Assembly: GCA_019420275.1 (NCBI GenBank)
Contig: JAHZHN010000004.1
Span: 1-64,000 of the forward strand
Reading direction: 5' to 3'
Length of the DNA: 64,000 nt
Source of the DNA: Clostridiales bacterium
GTDB taxonomy: Bacteria > Bacillota > Clostridia > Lachnospirales > Lachnospiraceae
The notes beneath the pieces were generated by a model. It worked only from the letters and a program-made list of their open reading frames with translations, made no database searches and was not told the DNA's origin. Positions within the stretch are counted from its first letter, which is position 1. Every line of letters starts with the position of its first letter. Both the position numbers and the translations under genes were made by a program. Positions 43,340 through 52,542 of the stretch are shown here, piece after piece.

Positions 43340-44695
43340 ATGACTAGAGAGAACCTAAGCAGTTATCTGAAGCGTCAGGCGATTGTTTGCCGTGATAATT
43401 GTGAGATTGATAAAGAATTGTACGAGAAATTTGGAGTGAAAAGAGGCCTTCGTGATAAGGAAGGCGTTGGAGTCCTGGCAGGTCTTACCAATATTTCTAA
43501 TATTCAGTCAAGCAAGATAATAGATGGAAAGAAAGTTCCGTGTGATGGACAGCTTTTCTATCGGGGATATAATATATATGATCTGGTAAGGGGATTTCTG
43601 TCTCAGGATCGGTATGGATTTGAGGAAGTCACTTATCTTTTATTATTTGGCAGACTGCCGGATCAGAAAGAATTAGCAGAATTTCGGGAAATTTTAGTAT
43701 CTGGAATGACACTCCCGAAAAATTTTACAAGAGATGTTATTTTGAAAGCACCAAGCAGTGATATTATGAATTCATTGACAAAAAGTATTCTTACACTGGC
43801 TTCCTATGATGATAACACTTCTGATATTTCTATGGAAAATGTTTTGCGGCAGTGTCTGATGCTGATCAGTGTATTTCCAATGCTGGCGGTTTATGGGTAT
43901 CATGCCTATAATCATTATGAAAATGATGATAGTCTGTATATTCATCGTCCGGATCCTCAGTTTTCGATGGCGGAAAATATTTTAAGGCTTTTAAGGCCGG
44001 ATAAGTCATTTACTCCATTGGAAGCAAAAGTACTGGATCTTGCGCTGGTACTGCATATGGAACATGGAGGAGGAAATAATTCTACTTTCACGACTCATGT
44101 AGTAACATCTGCTGGATCTGATACATATTCCGTCATTTCAGCAGCTTTATCTTCCCTCAAAGGACCTAAACATGGAGGAGCAAATATAAAAGTCGTAGAA
44201 ATGATGAAAGATTTGCGTGCTAATGTAGAAGATGTCACAGACCGGGAGCAGGTAGAAGAATATCTGAAAAAACTTCTTCATAAAGAAGCGTTTGACCGCA
44301 AAGGATTGATTTATGGAATGGGCCATGCGGTTTACAGTATATCTGATCCGAGAGCTCAGATCTTTAAAGAGTTTGTCCAGGAACTTGCGGCGGATAAAGG
44401 AAGAGACGATGATTTTAAACTCTATTCTATGATCGAGAAACTTGCACCGGAAGTTATCGCCAAAGAACGTCACATTTATAAGGGCGTAAGTGCGAATGTG
44501 GATTTTTACAGCGGTTTTGTTTACAGTATGCTGGATATTCCATTGCAATTGTTTACTCCAATCTTTGCCATGGCAAGAATTGTAGGATGGAGTGCTCATC
44601 GGCTGGAAGAACTGACGAATGTTGATAAGATTATACGGCCGGCTTATAAGAGCATAGGAGAAGAAAGAGAATATATTTCGTTGGAAGACAGATAG
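43340..44695 (+). CDS. Citrate synthase
   Basis: 451 aa. Catalytic motifs are complete: LHMEHGGGNNSTFTTHVV (first His), LKGPKHGGANIKV, YGMGHAVYSISDPRA (second His) and the late Asp region NVDFYSGFVY. N-terminal extension of about 45 residues as in Lachnospiraceae enzymes. It condenses oxaloacetate and acetyl-CoA; in such fermenters it serves glutamate synthesis. No aconitase or isocitrate dehydrogenase is adjacent. 2-Methylcitrate synthase activity is possible but less likely. AAGGAGG precedes the start. Confidence 0.9.
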   Translation: MTRENLSSYLKRQAIVCRDNCEIDKELYEKFGVKRGLRDKEGVGVLAGLTNISNIQSSKIIDGKKVPCDGQLFYRGYNIYDLVRGFLSQDRYGFEEVTYLLLFGRLPDQKELAEFREILVSGMTLPKNFTRDVILKAPSSDIMNSLTKSILTLASYDDNTSDISMENVLRQCLMLISVFPMLAVYGYHAYNHYENDDSLYIHRPDPQFSMAENILRLLRPDKSFTPLEAKVLDLALVLHMEHGGGNNSTFTTHVVTSAGSDTYSVISAALSSLKGPKHGGANIKVVEMMKDLRANVEDVTDREQVEEYLKKLLHKEAFDRKGLIYGMGHAVYSISDPRAQIFKEFVQELAADKGRDDDFKLYSMIEKLAPEVIAKERHIYKGVSANVDFYSGFVYSMLDIPLQLFTPIFAMARIVGWSAHRLEELTNVDKIIRPAYKSIGEEREYISLEDR

Positions 44696-44701
44696 AAATA
44701 A

Positions 44702-44735
44702 AGGGGAGCCCGAAAGATTGGGACTCCTCTTTTTG
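44702..44735 (+). terminator. Terminator after citrate synthase
   Basis: AGGGGAGCCC pairs with GGGACTCCTCT (one bulge) with T5. The rest to 44989 is AT-rich leader of pflB without a gene. Confidence 0.75.
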
Positions 44736-44989
44736 ATTCTCTGCTTTTTTATTGTTATGATTATTTTATCGAAGAACACAACAAAAAGAAAAATCATATT
44801 TAATCATTTAAAAAATTGCTTCATATATTTATAAATTAAAACAATATGATATATTTTTGGAAATAAAATGAGAAAAAATTGTCATAAACTTATATTGTAT
44901 TTCATCTTAGATATGATATACTTGCTTTGTAAGCTAGTAATAACTAACTCACATTTAAAATAGAGATTTTATAAAAAGGAGGCGCGATT

Positions 44990-47242
44990 ATGAGATATTT
45001 TGAAGAGTGGGAAGGTTTTCAGGGAAGACTCTGGAAGGAAGAAATCAATACAAGAGATTTCATTCAGGAAAATTACAAATCTTATGATGGAGATGAAAGT
45101 TTCCTGGCAGGACCGACAGAGGCAACCAATACACTTTGGGGAATCTTACAGCAGCTTCAAAAGGAAGAACGGGCAAAAGGCGGTGTACTGGATATGGATA
45201 CAGATATTGTATCAACCCTGACATCCCATGGCCCTGGATATATCAGCGAAGAAACGAAAGATCTGGAAAAAATTGTTGGTCTGCAGACTGACAAACCATT
45301 AAAACGTGCGTTTATGCCATTTGGAGGAATCAGGATGGCTGAGGAATCCTGCCGCAATTATGGGTATGAGCCGTCAAAAGAGCTTCATAAAATTTTTACA
45401 GAGTATTCAAGAACACATAATGAAGCCGTATTCGATGCTTATACACCAGAGATGAAAAAGGCACGTCATAATAAAATTATCACCGGACTTCCGGATACCT
45501 ACGGAAGAGGAAGAATTGTAGGCGATTATCGAAGAGTCGCATTATACGGTGTAGATTTCCTGTTAGAAGAAAAGGAAAAAGATTTTGCAAACTGCGGATG
45601 CGGAACTATGACAGATGATATCATTCGTCAGAGAGAAGAACTTGCACTGCAGAAAAAAGCTTTAAAAGGAATGAAAGAAATGGCAGGTATCTATGGATTC
45701 GATATTTCAAGACCTGCAAAAGATGCTAAAGAGGCGATTCAGTGGATGTATTTTGCTTACCTGGCAGCAATCAAGACACAGAATGGCGCAGCCATGAGTA
45801 TTGGACGTGTATCAACATTCCTTGATATTTATATTCAGAGAGACTTAGAAAAAGGAATTCTTACTGAAACACAAGCTCAGGAATTGATCGATCATTTAAC
45901 AATGAAGTTCAGAATGGTAAAATTTGCTAGAATTCCTTCTTATAATGAACTGTTTTCCGGAGATCCGGTGTGGGCAACTTTGGATTTAGCAGGAAGTGGT
46001 GTGGACGGAAGATCTATGGTAACGAAGACAGATTTCCGTTTCCTTCATACTCTGGAAAATATGGGACCTTCTCCAGAACCAAACCTGACAGTGTTATATT
46101 CTTCCTCACTGCCGGAAAGCTTCAAAAAATATGCAGCAGATATTTCTATTCGCACAAGTTCTGTACAGTATGAAAATGATGATGTTATGAAGCCGATCTG
46201 GGGTGATGATTACGCAATCTGCTGCTGTGTATCTGCTACACAGACTGGAAAAGAAATGCAGTTCTTTGGAGCAAGAGCGAATTTGGCAAAATGCCTGCTC
46301 TATGCTATCAACGGAGGAATTGATGAAAAGACGAAACAGCAGGTGGGACCACAGTATGTTCCAGTAGCGTCTGAATATCTGGATTATGAGGAAGTACTTG
46401 CCAAATATGATGTCATGATGGACTGGCTGGCAGATCTTTATGTTAATACTTTGAATCTGATTCAGTATATGCATGATAAATATTACTATGAAGCTGCACT
46501 TATGGCGCTGATTGATACAGACGTAAGAAGAACTTTTGCTACTGGAATCGCAGGATTTTCTCATGCAGTAGATTCTTTAAGTGCTATTAAATATGCAAAA
46601 GTAAAAGTTATCAGAGACGAAGATGGAATCGCAGTAGGATATGAAACAGAAGGAGATTTTCCGAAATATGGAAATGACGATGACCGTGCCGACGATATTG
46701 CAGTATGGCTTTTGAGAACTTTTATAGAAAAGATCAAAAAACATCATACCTACAGGAATTCAGAGCCGACAACATCCATCCTTACGATCACATCCAATGT
46801 TGTTTATGGAAAAGCAACAGGATCTATGCCGGATGGAAGAAAGGCAGGAGAACCTTTGGCCCCAGGTGCGAATCCAAGTTATGGAGCAGAGCAGAACGGA
46901 CTTCTGGCATCTTTAAATTCTGTTGCCAAGCTGCCATATGAATGGGCACTGGACGGTATTTCCAATACACAGACCATCAATCCGGATGCCCTGGGACATG
47001 AAGACCAGGAAAGAATCGATAATCTGGTTCGTGTTATGGACGGATATTTTGATCAGGGAGCTCATCATCTGAATGTCAATGTCTTTGGAAAAGAAAAGCT
47101 GATCGACGCTATGGAACATCCGGAAAAAGAAGAATATGCAAACTTTACAATCCGTGTTTCTGGTTACGCAGTAAAATTCATTGATTTGACGAGAGAGCAG
47201 CAGATGGATGTAATTTCCAGAACCTGCCATAAGACGATGTAG
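44990..47242 (+). CDS. pflB: Formate C-acetyltransferase (pyruvate formate-lyase)
   Basis: 750 aa, full length. CCCVSATQTGKEMQFFGARANLAK carries the adjacent catalytic cysteines; RVSGYAVKF near residue 728 holds the glycyl-radical Gly. N-terminal WEGFQGRLWKEEINTRDFIQ and GPTEATNTLW match PflB. It splits pyruvate with CoA to acetyl-CoA and formate, a main fermentation step. It is oxygen-sensitive once activated. pflA follows 4 nt downstream. AAGGAGG sits upstream. Confidence 0.97.
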   Translation: MRYFEEWEGFQGRLWKEEINTRDFIQENYKSYDGDESFLAGPTEATNTLWGILQQLQKEERAKGGVLDMDTDIVSTLTSHGPGYISEETKDLEKIVGLQTDKPLKRAFMPFGGIRMAEESCRNYGYEPSKELHKIFTEYSRTHNEAVFDAYTPEMKKARHNKIITGLPDTYGRGRIVGDYRRVALYGVDFLLEEKEKDFANCGCGTMTDDIIRQREELALQKKALKGMKEMAGIYGFDISRPAKDAKEAIQWMYFAYLAAIKTQNGAAMSIGRVSTFLDIYIQRDLEKGILTETQAQELIDHLTMKFRMVKFARIPSYNELFSGDPVWATLDLAGSGVDGRSMVTKTDFRFLHTLENMGPSPEPNLTVLYSSSLPESFKKYAADISIRTSSVQYENDDVMKPIWGDDYAICCCVSATQTGKEMQFFGARANLAKCLLYAINGGIDEKTKQQVGPQYVPVASEYLDYEEVLAKYDVMMDWLADLYVNTLNLIQYMHDKYYYEAALMALIDTDVRRTFATGIAGFSHAVDSLSAIKYAKVKVIRDEDGIAVGYETEGDFPKYGNDDDRADDIAVWLLRTFIEKIKKHHTYRNSEPTTSILTITSNVVYGKATGSMPDGRKAGEPLAPGANPSYGAEQNGLLASLNSVAKLPYEWALDGISNTQTINPDALGHEDQERIDNLVRVMDGYFDQGAHHLNVNVFGKEKLIDAMEHPEKEEYANFTIRVSGYAVKFIDLTREQQMDVISRTCHKTM

Positions 47243-47246
47243 AAAT

Positions 47247-47990
47247 ATGGAAACGAATTTAACAGGAAGGATCCATTCACTGGAAACCTTCGGATTAGTG
47301 GATGGTCCAGGTGTACGGTTTGTTGTATTTATGCAGGGATGCCGGATGAGATGCAGATATTGTCATAATCCCGAAACCTGGGATGAGAAACAAGGAGAAG
47401 AATGGACGCCGCAGGCTCTCTTAGACAGAGCCTGGCGGTACCATAATTATTGGGGCAGCAATGGAGGAATCACCGTCAGCGGCGGAGAACCTCTGCTGCA
47501 GATAGACTTTCTGACGGAATTCTTTCGGCTTGCAAAGATGAAAGGCATCCATACGACTTTGGATACATGCGGACAGCCTTTTACAAAAAAAGAGCCCTTC
47601 TATGGAAAATGGAAGAGGTTGATGAAGTATACAGATTTAGTAATGCTTGATCTGAAAGAAATGGATGGGCGGCGCCACAAAGATTTGACTGGATGGGGCA
47701 ATGAAAATATTCTCGAAATGGCAGAGGAGATGTCTAAAATGGGCATTGCCATGTGGATCCGCCATGTTTTGGTTCCTGGACTTACTGACAACAGGGATGG
47801 CCTGATTTGTCTGAAGGAATTTATGGAGAGATTGAAAACAGTCGAAAAGTTTGAAATTCTTCCATACCACACTTTAGGAATTTTAAAGTGGGAGGAAATG
47901 GGATTGGATTATTCTCTGGACGGCATAATGCCGCCAACCGAAGAAGAAGTAGAGGAAGCAGAGAAAATTTTCATTCATGAAAAGTCCTAA
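47247..47990 (+). CDS. pflA: Pyruvate formate-lyase-activating enzyme
   Basis: 247 aa. FMQGCRMRCRYCHNPETW contains the radical SAM CxxxCxxC motif, GGITVSGGEPLLQIDF is the SAM-binding GGEP region, and VMLDLKEMDGRRHKDLTG and RHVLVPGLTD are PflA motifs. It generates the glycyl radical on PflB using SAM and a 4Fe-4S cluster. Start is 4 nt after the pflB stop; ribosome site lies inside pflB. A strong terminator follows. Confidence 0.97.
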   Translation: METNLTGRIHSLETFGLVDGPGVRFVVFMQGCRMRCRYCHNPETWDEKQGEEWTPQALLDRAWRYHNYWGSNGGITVSGGEPLLQIDFLTEFFRLAKMKGIHTTLDTCGQPFTKKEPFYGKWKRLMKYTDLVMLDLKEMDGRRHKDLTGWGNENILEMAEEMSKMGIAMWIRHVLVPGLTDNRDGLICLKEFMERLKTVEKFEILPYHTLGILKWEEMGLDYSLDGIMPPTEEEVEEAEKIFIHEKS

Positions 47991-48006
47991 AAACAGCATA
48001 AACGAA

Positions 48007-48044
48007 GCAAAAAAACGACCGATTTTCTTTTCGGTCGTTTTTTG
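48007..48044. terminator. Strong bidirectional terminator
   Basis: AAAAAACGACCGA pairs with TCGGTCGTTTTTT; ends pflBA on one strand and the oxidoreductase gene on the other. Confidence 0.9.
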
Positions 48045-48087
48045 CAATCTAAAGGGAAAGAAATGCCTGGAAGAAGCAGAATTAAAA

Positions 48088-49038
48088 TCATAAAATTTCC
48101 GCACATGCTCTGATCTGTTTGGAGAGATTGAGGATTGCTTTTGTGTCATCGAGGCTGTGGATAGAACTTTCCAGCTTTCCTGCCTGTATATCATGAATAG
48201 CCGCCTGAATTTCCATGGTCATATCATCTCCAAAGATAGGATCTTCACGTTTTATGACAGATCCGTCCTGAAGTGTGATCGTGTAAGAAGAAATTCGGTT
48301 AAAAAAAGGAATTTCGATGATTCCTTTTGTTCCCCGGATAAGAGCCGTACGATCTGTTTTTCGATCGATGGCACCTTCAGCAAACGCTGTATATCCGCCG
48401 GAAAAGGATAAATCGGCAGAAAAATATTCTTCAATTCCTTTATGAACCTTGAGGCTGGATGAGATGTCTGTGATCTCATCGGGACAGAGACTAAGAATGA
48501 ATCCCAGTACATAACTTCCGATATCATTCAGCGCGCCGCCCTGTTCCGGATCAAAAAGGAAGCAGGAAGACGGCTTGCCGGAGGCATCAGAACAAAACGA
48601 TGCTTTGATATGCTGGATTTGTCCGATCAAAGAAAGATCTTTTTTCAGACGGCAAAATCCATTATTAAATTTTGTTTTTAAAGCCTCCAGACAGTATGTG
48701 TGGGTTTCTTGTCCTCTTTTTCGGATGATATCTACATCTTCGGAGGAAAGAACAAGAGGTTTTTCACACAGGACAGGAATCTGATGATTCATGGCCCGAA
48801 GAATCCATTCTTTATGATATTTGTGAGTCAGTGCAATATAAACAGCATCTATCAAAGGATCCTGCAGCAAAGATTCATAGCTGCGGTAGAGGGTAATCTG
48901 AGGATTTGCAGTTAGATAAGGATCATTTTCAGCAGCAGATTTTGAGGCGACAGCAGTGATCCTGCCCTCGTCAGTTGATGTGATGCTCTGAATAAATTTG
49001 TGAGCGATATTTCCAAAACCAATGATTCCAAAATTCAT
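48088..49038 (-). CDS. Gfo/Idh/MocA-family oxidoreductase
   Basis: 316 aa. FGIIGFGNIAHKFIQSI is the NAD(P) loop, and AVYIALTHKYHKEWILRAMNHQIPVLCEKPL is the family signature with the EKP Lys. The C-terminal beta domain has GGALNDIGSYVLGF, in which the conserved Asp-x-x-x-Tyr/His region supports catalysis on a sugar or cyclitol. Substrate unknown. AAAGGAG precedes the ATG; no operon partner. Confidence 0.9.
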   Translation of the reverse strand: MNFGIIGFGNIAHKFIQSITSTDEGRITAVASKSAAENDPYLTANPQITLYRSYESLLQDPLIDAVYIALTHKYHKEWILRAMNHQIPVLCEKPLVLSSEDVDIIRKRGQETHTYCLEALKTKFNNGFCRLKKDLSLIGQIQHIKASFCSDASGKPSSCFLFDPEQGGALNDIGSYVLGFILSLCPDEITDISSSLKVHKGIEEYFSADLSFSGGYTAFAEGAIDRKTDRTALIRGTKGIIEIPFFNRISSYTITLQDGSVIKREDPIFGDDMTMEIQAAIHDIQAGKLESSIHSLDDTKAILNLSKQIRACAEIL

Positions 49039-49183
49039 AAGAAAACTCCTTTCAAAATACAGTTGACTCTATCATAACATGTTATGGGGATTTTTCCTAT
49101 GAAGAAAGATTCTGTAAAAAAGAGGGGACCGGAGATTTGGGAATCTCCGGCATTATGAAAAAGTATGAAAAAAGTTTTAGCAA

Positions 49184-49226
49184 AAATAACTAATGTATTA
49201 GTTATTTGCTGTGATTATAGTATAAT
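49184..49226 (+). promoter_or_regulatory. Palindromic operator overlapping a promoter
   Basis: AAATAACTAAT/ATTAGTTATTT is a perfect 24-bp palindrome (49184-49207) that covers a probable -35 (about 49198-49203). TATAAT is at 49221-49226. A second perfect hairpin, CCGGAGATT/AATCTCCGG, sits at 49129-49150. The palindrome should be a repressor site for the aldolase-like gene. The rest of 49039-49305 shows no gene. Confidence 0.55.
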
Positions 49227-49305
49227 AAAAGAATATGAAGAAAGTGTGATAAAATACAAAAAAATGATTTCATAAGAATAAATTAAGAAATAAGAGGAGA
49301 TTTCT

Positions 49306-50349
49306 ATGCTGTCGTTAGAGAGTGATTACATAAAAGGGGCACATGAGAAAATACTGGAAAAACTCTGTGAGATCAATATGGAACCACAGGCTGGATATGG
49401 AAGCGACATATACTGCCGGAGAGCACAAGATAAGATAAAAAAGGAGTGTGGATGCCCTGACGCAGATATATTTTTCCTTGTCGGTGGGACGCAGACGAAT
49501 GCAGTTGTCATAGATAGTATGATCCAGCCTTTTGAGGGGGTGATTGCGGCTGATTCCGGACATATCAGCATACATGAGGCAGGAGCTGTGGAATTTACCG
49601 GACATAAGGTGATTACAATTTCTGGACAAAACGGGAAAATATGTCCGTCAAGTCTGAAAACATATCTTGAAGATTTCTGGAACGATGAAAATCACGAGCA
49701 CATGGTATTTCCAGGAATGGTTTATCTTTCTTACCCTACAGAATTTGGAACGCTGTATAGTCTCAGGGAACTGGAACAGATTTCAAAAATATGCAAGGCT
49801 TATCAGATTCCGTTATATCTGGATGGAGCACGGCTGGGATATGGGCTTGCGAGCAGAAAATGTGATCTGAAGCTTCAGGATATTGCACAGCTTTGTGATG
49901 TCTTTTATATCGGGGGAACCAAAGTGGGAGCTTTATTTGGGGAAGCTGTAGTGTTTACGAAAAACAATACGCCGAAGTGTTTTGTTACAAGAATTAAGCA
50001 GCACGGAGCGCTTTTAGCCAAGGGATGGCTTATGGGAGTACAGTTTGATGTTCTTTTTACGGACGGGCTTTATTTTGAAATCAGCGAAAAAGCGGTTGAA
50101 CTGGCATATCAGATGAAAGAAGGATTTGCAGAGCGGGGATATGAGTTTTTTATGGATTCGCCGACAAACCAGCAGTTTATCATTTTGGAAAATAAGGAGA
50201 TGGAGTGGTTAAAGGAAAAAGTAAAGTTCAGTTTCTGGGAAAAATTAGATGATTCCCATACGGCAGTCCGTTTTGCCACGAGCTGGGCTACAAAAGAATC
50301 AGAAATTCAGGAGTTATTTATAATTCTTGATGAGTGGAAAAACCGGTAG
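49306..50349 (+). CDS. Threonine aldolase-like PLP enzyme
   Basis: 347 aa, fold type I. GGTQTNAVVIDSMIQPFEGVIAADSGHI is the cofactor-phosphate and substrate region, LYLDGARLGYGL gives the PLP-ring Asp, and FYIGGTKVGALFGEAVV contains the Schiff-base Lys. It fits the low-specificity L-threonine aldolase/beta-eliminating lyase family, giving glycine and acetaldehyde or related cleavage. Followed by a fructosamine-kinase-like gene 33 nt on. Confidence 0.9.
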   Translation: MLSLESDYIKGAHEKILEKLCEINMEPQAGYGSDIYCRRAQDKIKKECGCPDADIFFLVGGTQTNAVVIDSMIQPFEGVIAADSGHISIHEAGAVEFTGHKVITISGQNGKICPSSLKTYLEDFWNDENHEHMVFPGMVYLSYPTEFGTLYSLRELEQISKICKAYQIPLYLDGARLGYGLASRKCDLKLQDIAQLCDVFYIGGTKVGALFGEAVVFTKNNTPKCFVTRIKQHGALLAKGWLMGVQFDVLFTDGLYFEISEKAVELAYQMKEGFAERGYEFFMDSPTNQQFIILENKEMEWLKEKVKFSFWEKLDDSHTAVRFATSWATKESEIQELFIILDEWKNR

Positions 50350-50382
50350 CAAGTCAATGTGCATTCAAAAGGTGGGAGAGAG

Positions 50383-51306
50383 ATGAGTGTAAAGAAAGTG
50401 ACGCAGGATTATGAATCTTTAAATGAAGCAGTTAAAGAAATCTTTGGAGAAAAGACAGAAATTACGAAGCGGGAATATGTATATGGAGGGAGCATCAATG
50501 ATTCACGAAAAATAACTCTCTCTACCGGAGACCAGGTCTTTGTAAAGATGAATACCATAGAAAATCAAAAATTTTTTAAAACGGAAATTACAGGTCTTCA
50601 GGCTCTGAAATCTGTTGGTGAGATTGGAGTACCAAAGATTTTGGGAAGCGGAATTGATCAGGAAAAAGAAATTTCATTTCTGATGCTGGAATATCTGGAA
50701 AGTATGTCCAAAAGGAAAGATTACTGGGAAGAATTTGGACATCAGCTGGCGAATCTGCATAGGGCAGAGTGCAGCCAATTTGTGAAACCAGAAAATGAAA
50801 AAGCCTGCTATGGCTTCCTGGAAGACAATTTTATTGGAGCGGGACCGCAGATCAACACGCCGAAAGAAAGCTGGGTGGATTTTTTTCGGGAATGCAGACT
50901 CCTGCCGCAGATCAGGATGGCGGAAAATTATTTCGATCCGGATACTATGAGAAAATTAAATCATATGCTGGAACGATTGGAATCTTATTTGGAGGAACCT
51001 GAATTTCCATCACTTCTTCATGGAGATTTATGGGGAGGAAATGTTATGTGCGGCAGAGATGGAAAGGCATGGATCATTGATCCGGCAGCTTATGTAGGCG
51101 ATTTTGAGACAGATCTTGCTATGACTCAGCTGTTTGGAAGCTTTCCGACAGAATTCTACAGTGCATATGATGAAATCAATCCTATTTCTGTAGATTATCC
51201 TCAGAAAAGAGATTTCTATCAGCTGTATCATCTTCTGAATCACTTGAATCTTTTTGGAAGATCTTATTTTGGAAATGTCATACGAATTATAAAAAAATAT
51301 GTGTAG
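50383..51306 (+). CDS. Fructosamine kinase-family protein
   Basis: 307 aa from ATG 50383 (GGGAGAG upstream; a start at 50359 is less likely). REYVYGGSINDSRKITL starts an aminoglycoside-phosphotransferase-like fold. LLHGDLWGGNVMCGRDGKAWIIDPAAYVGDFETDLAMTQLF is the catalytic HGDxxxxN and IDP segment, here quoted as residues about 214-254. Members phosphorylate ketoamines (deglycation) or sugar derivatives. Likely co-transcribed with the aldolase-like gene. Confidence 0.85.
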   Translation: MSVKKVTQDYESLNEAVKEIFGEKTEITKREYVYGGSINDSRKITLSTGDQVFVKMNTIENQKFFKTEITGLQALKSVGEIGVPKILGSGIDQEKEISFLMLEYLESMSKRKDYWEEFGHQLANLHRAECSQFVKPENEKACYGFLEDNFIGAGPQINTPKESWVDFFRECRLLPQIRMAENYFDPDTMRKLNHMLERLESYLEEPEFPSLLHGDLWGGNVMCGRDGKAWIIDPAAYVGDFETDLAMTQLFGSFPTEFYSAYDEINPISVDYPQKRDFYQLYHLLNHLNLFGRSYFGNVIRIIKKYV

Positions 51307-51362
51307 TACAAAAATTTTTAGATAATTTTATTTTTTGTTTAGAAAAGTTTATACGGAGGAAA

Positions 51363-51505
51363 TTGAATCTCAGGAGGAATAGGGTATAATAAAGACATAG
51401 TTTTTCATATATATTTTTTAATCCTCTCTTTTCATTAATAAAAAGCAGAAGGAGCCGCTGCAAAACAGATGAGTCGTCATCTGTGGAAGAGCGGCTCCTT
51501 TTTGT
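51363..51505 (+). promoter_or_regulatory. Promoter and leader terminator before luxR-type gene
   Basis: TTGAAT (51363-51368) and TATAAT (51385-51390, 16-bp spacer) make a promoter after the kinase gene. AGGAGCCGCT at about 51450 pairs with AGCGGCTCCT followed by T5 (to about 51505), with an inner CAGATGA/TCATCTG. This hairpin lies between the promoter and the regulator's start at 51587, so it may attenuate it, or simply terminate upstream transcription. Confidence 0.6.
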
Positions 51506-51586
51506 GCTGCCTTCTTGACATGAAAATTATCCGGTAGTAGTATTTACGAAACTACAGAATTTAAGAAGAAAGGCGCAGATTATAGT

Positions 51587-52330
51587 ATGCTGAAAAATAA
51601 CGAATGGATGATATTAAATGGAATTATTTATAAAATTTACAGTATGGACGACATAGATGAGATGAGAATGCAGATTATGAAGCAGCTCCGGTATCTGATT
51701 GATTTTGACAGTTCATCGTTTTATCTGGCAGCGGCAGAGAGGGAAAATGAATTGGAACGGCCGGTGGGCATCAGATATTCTGTGGAAGATATGGAGGACT
51801 ATATCAACGAATTTAAAAATTTGGATTATTCTAAGGGGCTGATGCTTACGGGAAATAATATTTCTTATCGGGAAAGTGATCTGCTTCCAGAGGAAGTCCG
51901 TGTGAAAACACAGTATTATAAAGCAGTATATGACAAACAGGGATGGCATTTTTCTCTGCATCTCAATATCAGTTATCAGGAACAATTTTTGGGAGTCATG
52001 TCCTTTTTCAGGGAAAAGGGAAAGAAAGATTTTGAATATGAAGATTTATTTGCTCTGGATGTGCTGAAAGAGCATCTGGCTCTCAGACTTTACAAAGAAC
52101 AGGAAAAAGAAGAACAAAGGAAAATGACGGTAGAGGAATGTGCATCTTGTTATGGACTAAGCGCAAGGGAACAAGAGGTATTGAGACAGCTGATGCATGA
52201 TGGAAGTTCAGAGGAAATTGCAGCAGATCTGAAGATTTCTGTCAGTACACTGCGCAAACATTGTCATCATATATACCGAAAACTAGGAATTAGCCAGAGA
52301 ATCCAACTATATGAAATGATAGAAGTATAA
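51587..52330 (+). CDS. LuxR-type transcriptional regulator of the agmatine locus
   Basis: 247 aa. The C-terminal HTH is clear: GLSAREQEVLRQLMHDG, EEIAADLKISVSTLRKHCHHIYRKLGISQRIQLYEMI. The N-terminal 170 residues look like a GAF/PAS-type sensor (LIDFDSSSFYLAAAE, WHFSLHLNISYQEQFLGVMSFFREKG). It lacks membrane segments, unlike the membrane-bound AguR of lactic acid bacteria. Its place directly before aguB, the permease and aguA suggests that it activates them, perhaps in response to agmatine. Confidence 0.85.
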   Translation: MLKNNEWMILNGIIYKIYSMDDIDEMRMQIMKQLRYLIDFDSSSFYLAAAERENELERPVGIRYSVEDMEDYINEFKNLDYSKGLMLTGNNISYRESDLLPEEVRVKTQYYKAVYDKQGWHFSLHLNISYQEQFLGVMSFFREKGKKDFEYEDLFALDVLKEHLALRLYKEQEKEEQRKMTVEECASCYGLSAREQEVLRQLMHDGSSEEIAADLKISVSTLRKHCHHIYRKLGISQRIQLYEMIEV

Positions 52331-52342
52331 AATAGAATAAAA

Positions 52343-52370
52343 GTTCTATTTTAGTAGTAGAAAATAGAAC
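52343..52370 (+). promoter_or_regulatory. Inverted repeat before the agu promoter
   Basis: GTTCTATTTT and AAAATAGAAC are 10-bp perfect arms around 8 nt, placed 20 bp upstream of the -35 box. A good candidate site for the LuxR-type protein. Confidence 0.6.
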
Positions 52371-52390
52371 AAAAAGATAAAAAGAGGGAA

Positions 52391-52489
52391 TTGTAAAACC
52401 ATATTCACTTTTATATAATCTTCCATGTAAAGCAAATTGCAGCGAGGCAGTTTTTCTATTGATTTGGAAAAGCTGCCTCTTTTTTTCGT
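52391..52489 (+). promoter_or_regulatory. agu operon promoter and leader terminator
   Basis: TTGTAA (52391-52396) and TATAAT (52414-52419) with a 17-bp spacer. GAGGCAG (52444-52450) with CTGCCTC (52473-52479) plus an inner T4/A4 stem and a T7 run make a full intrinsic terminator before the aguB start at 52543. Transcription must pass this hairpin, which suggests attenuation. Confidence 0.7.
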
Positions 52490-52542
52490 TCTAAAATATC
52501 CGGAATTTTAAATACGATCAACAAAAGAAAGGAAAGAGTGAT

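Noticed and set aside
44147..44797. 216-codon frame on the minus strand
   Set aside because: Antisense of citrate synthase and its terminator; no family resemblance.
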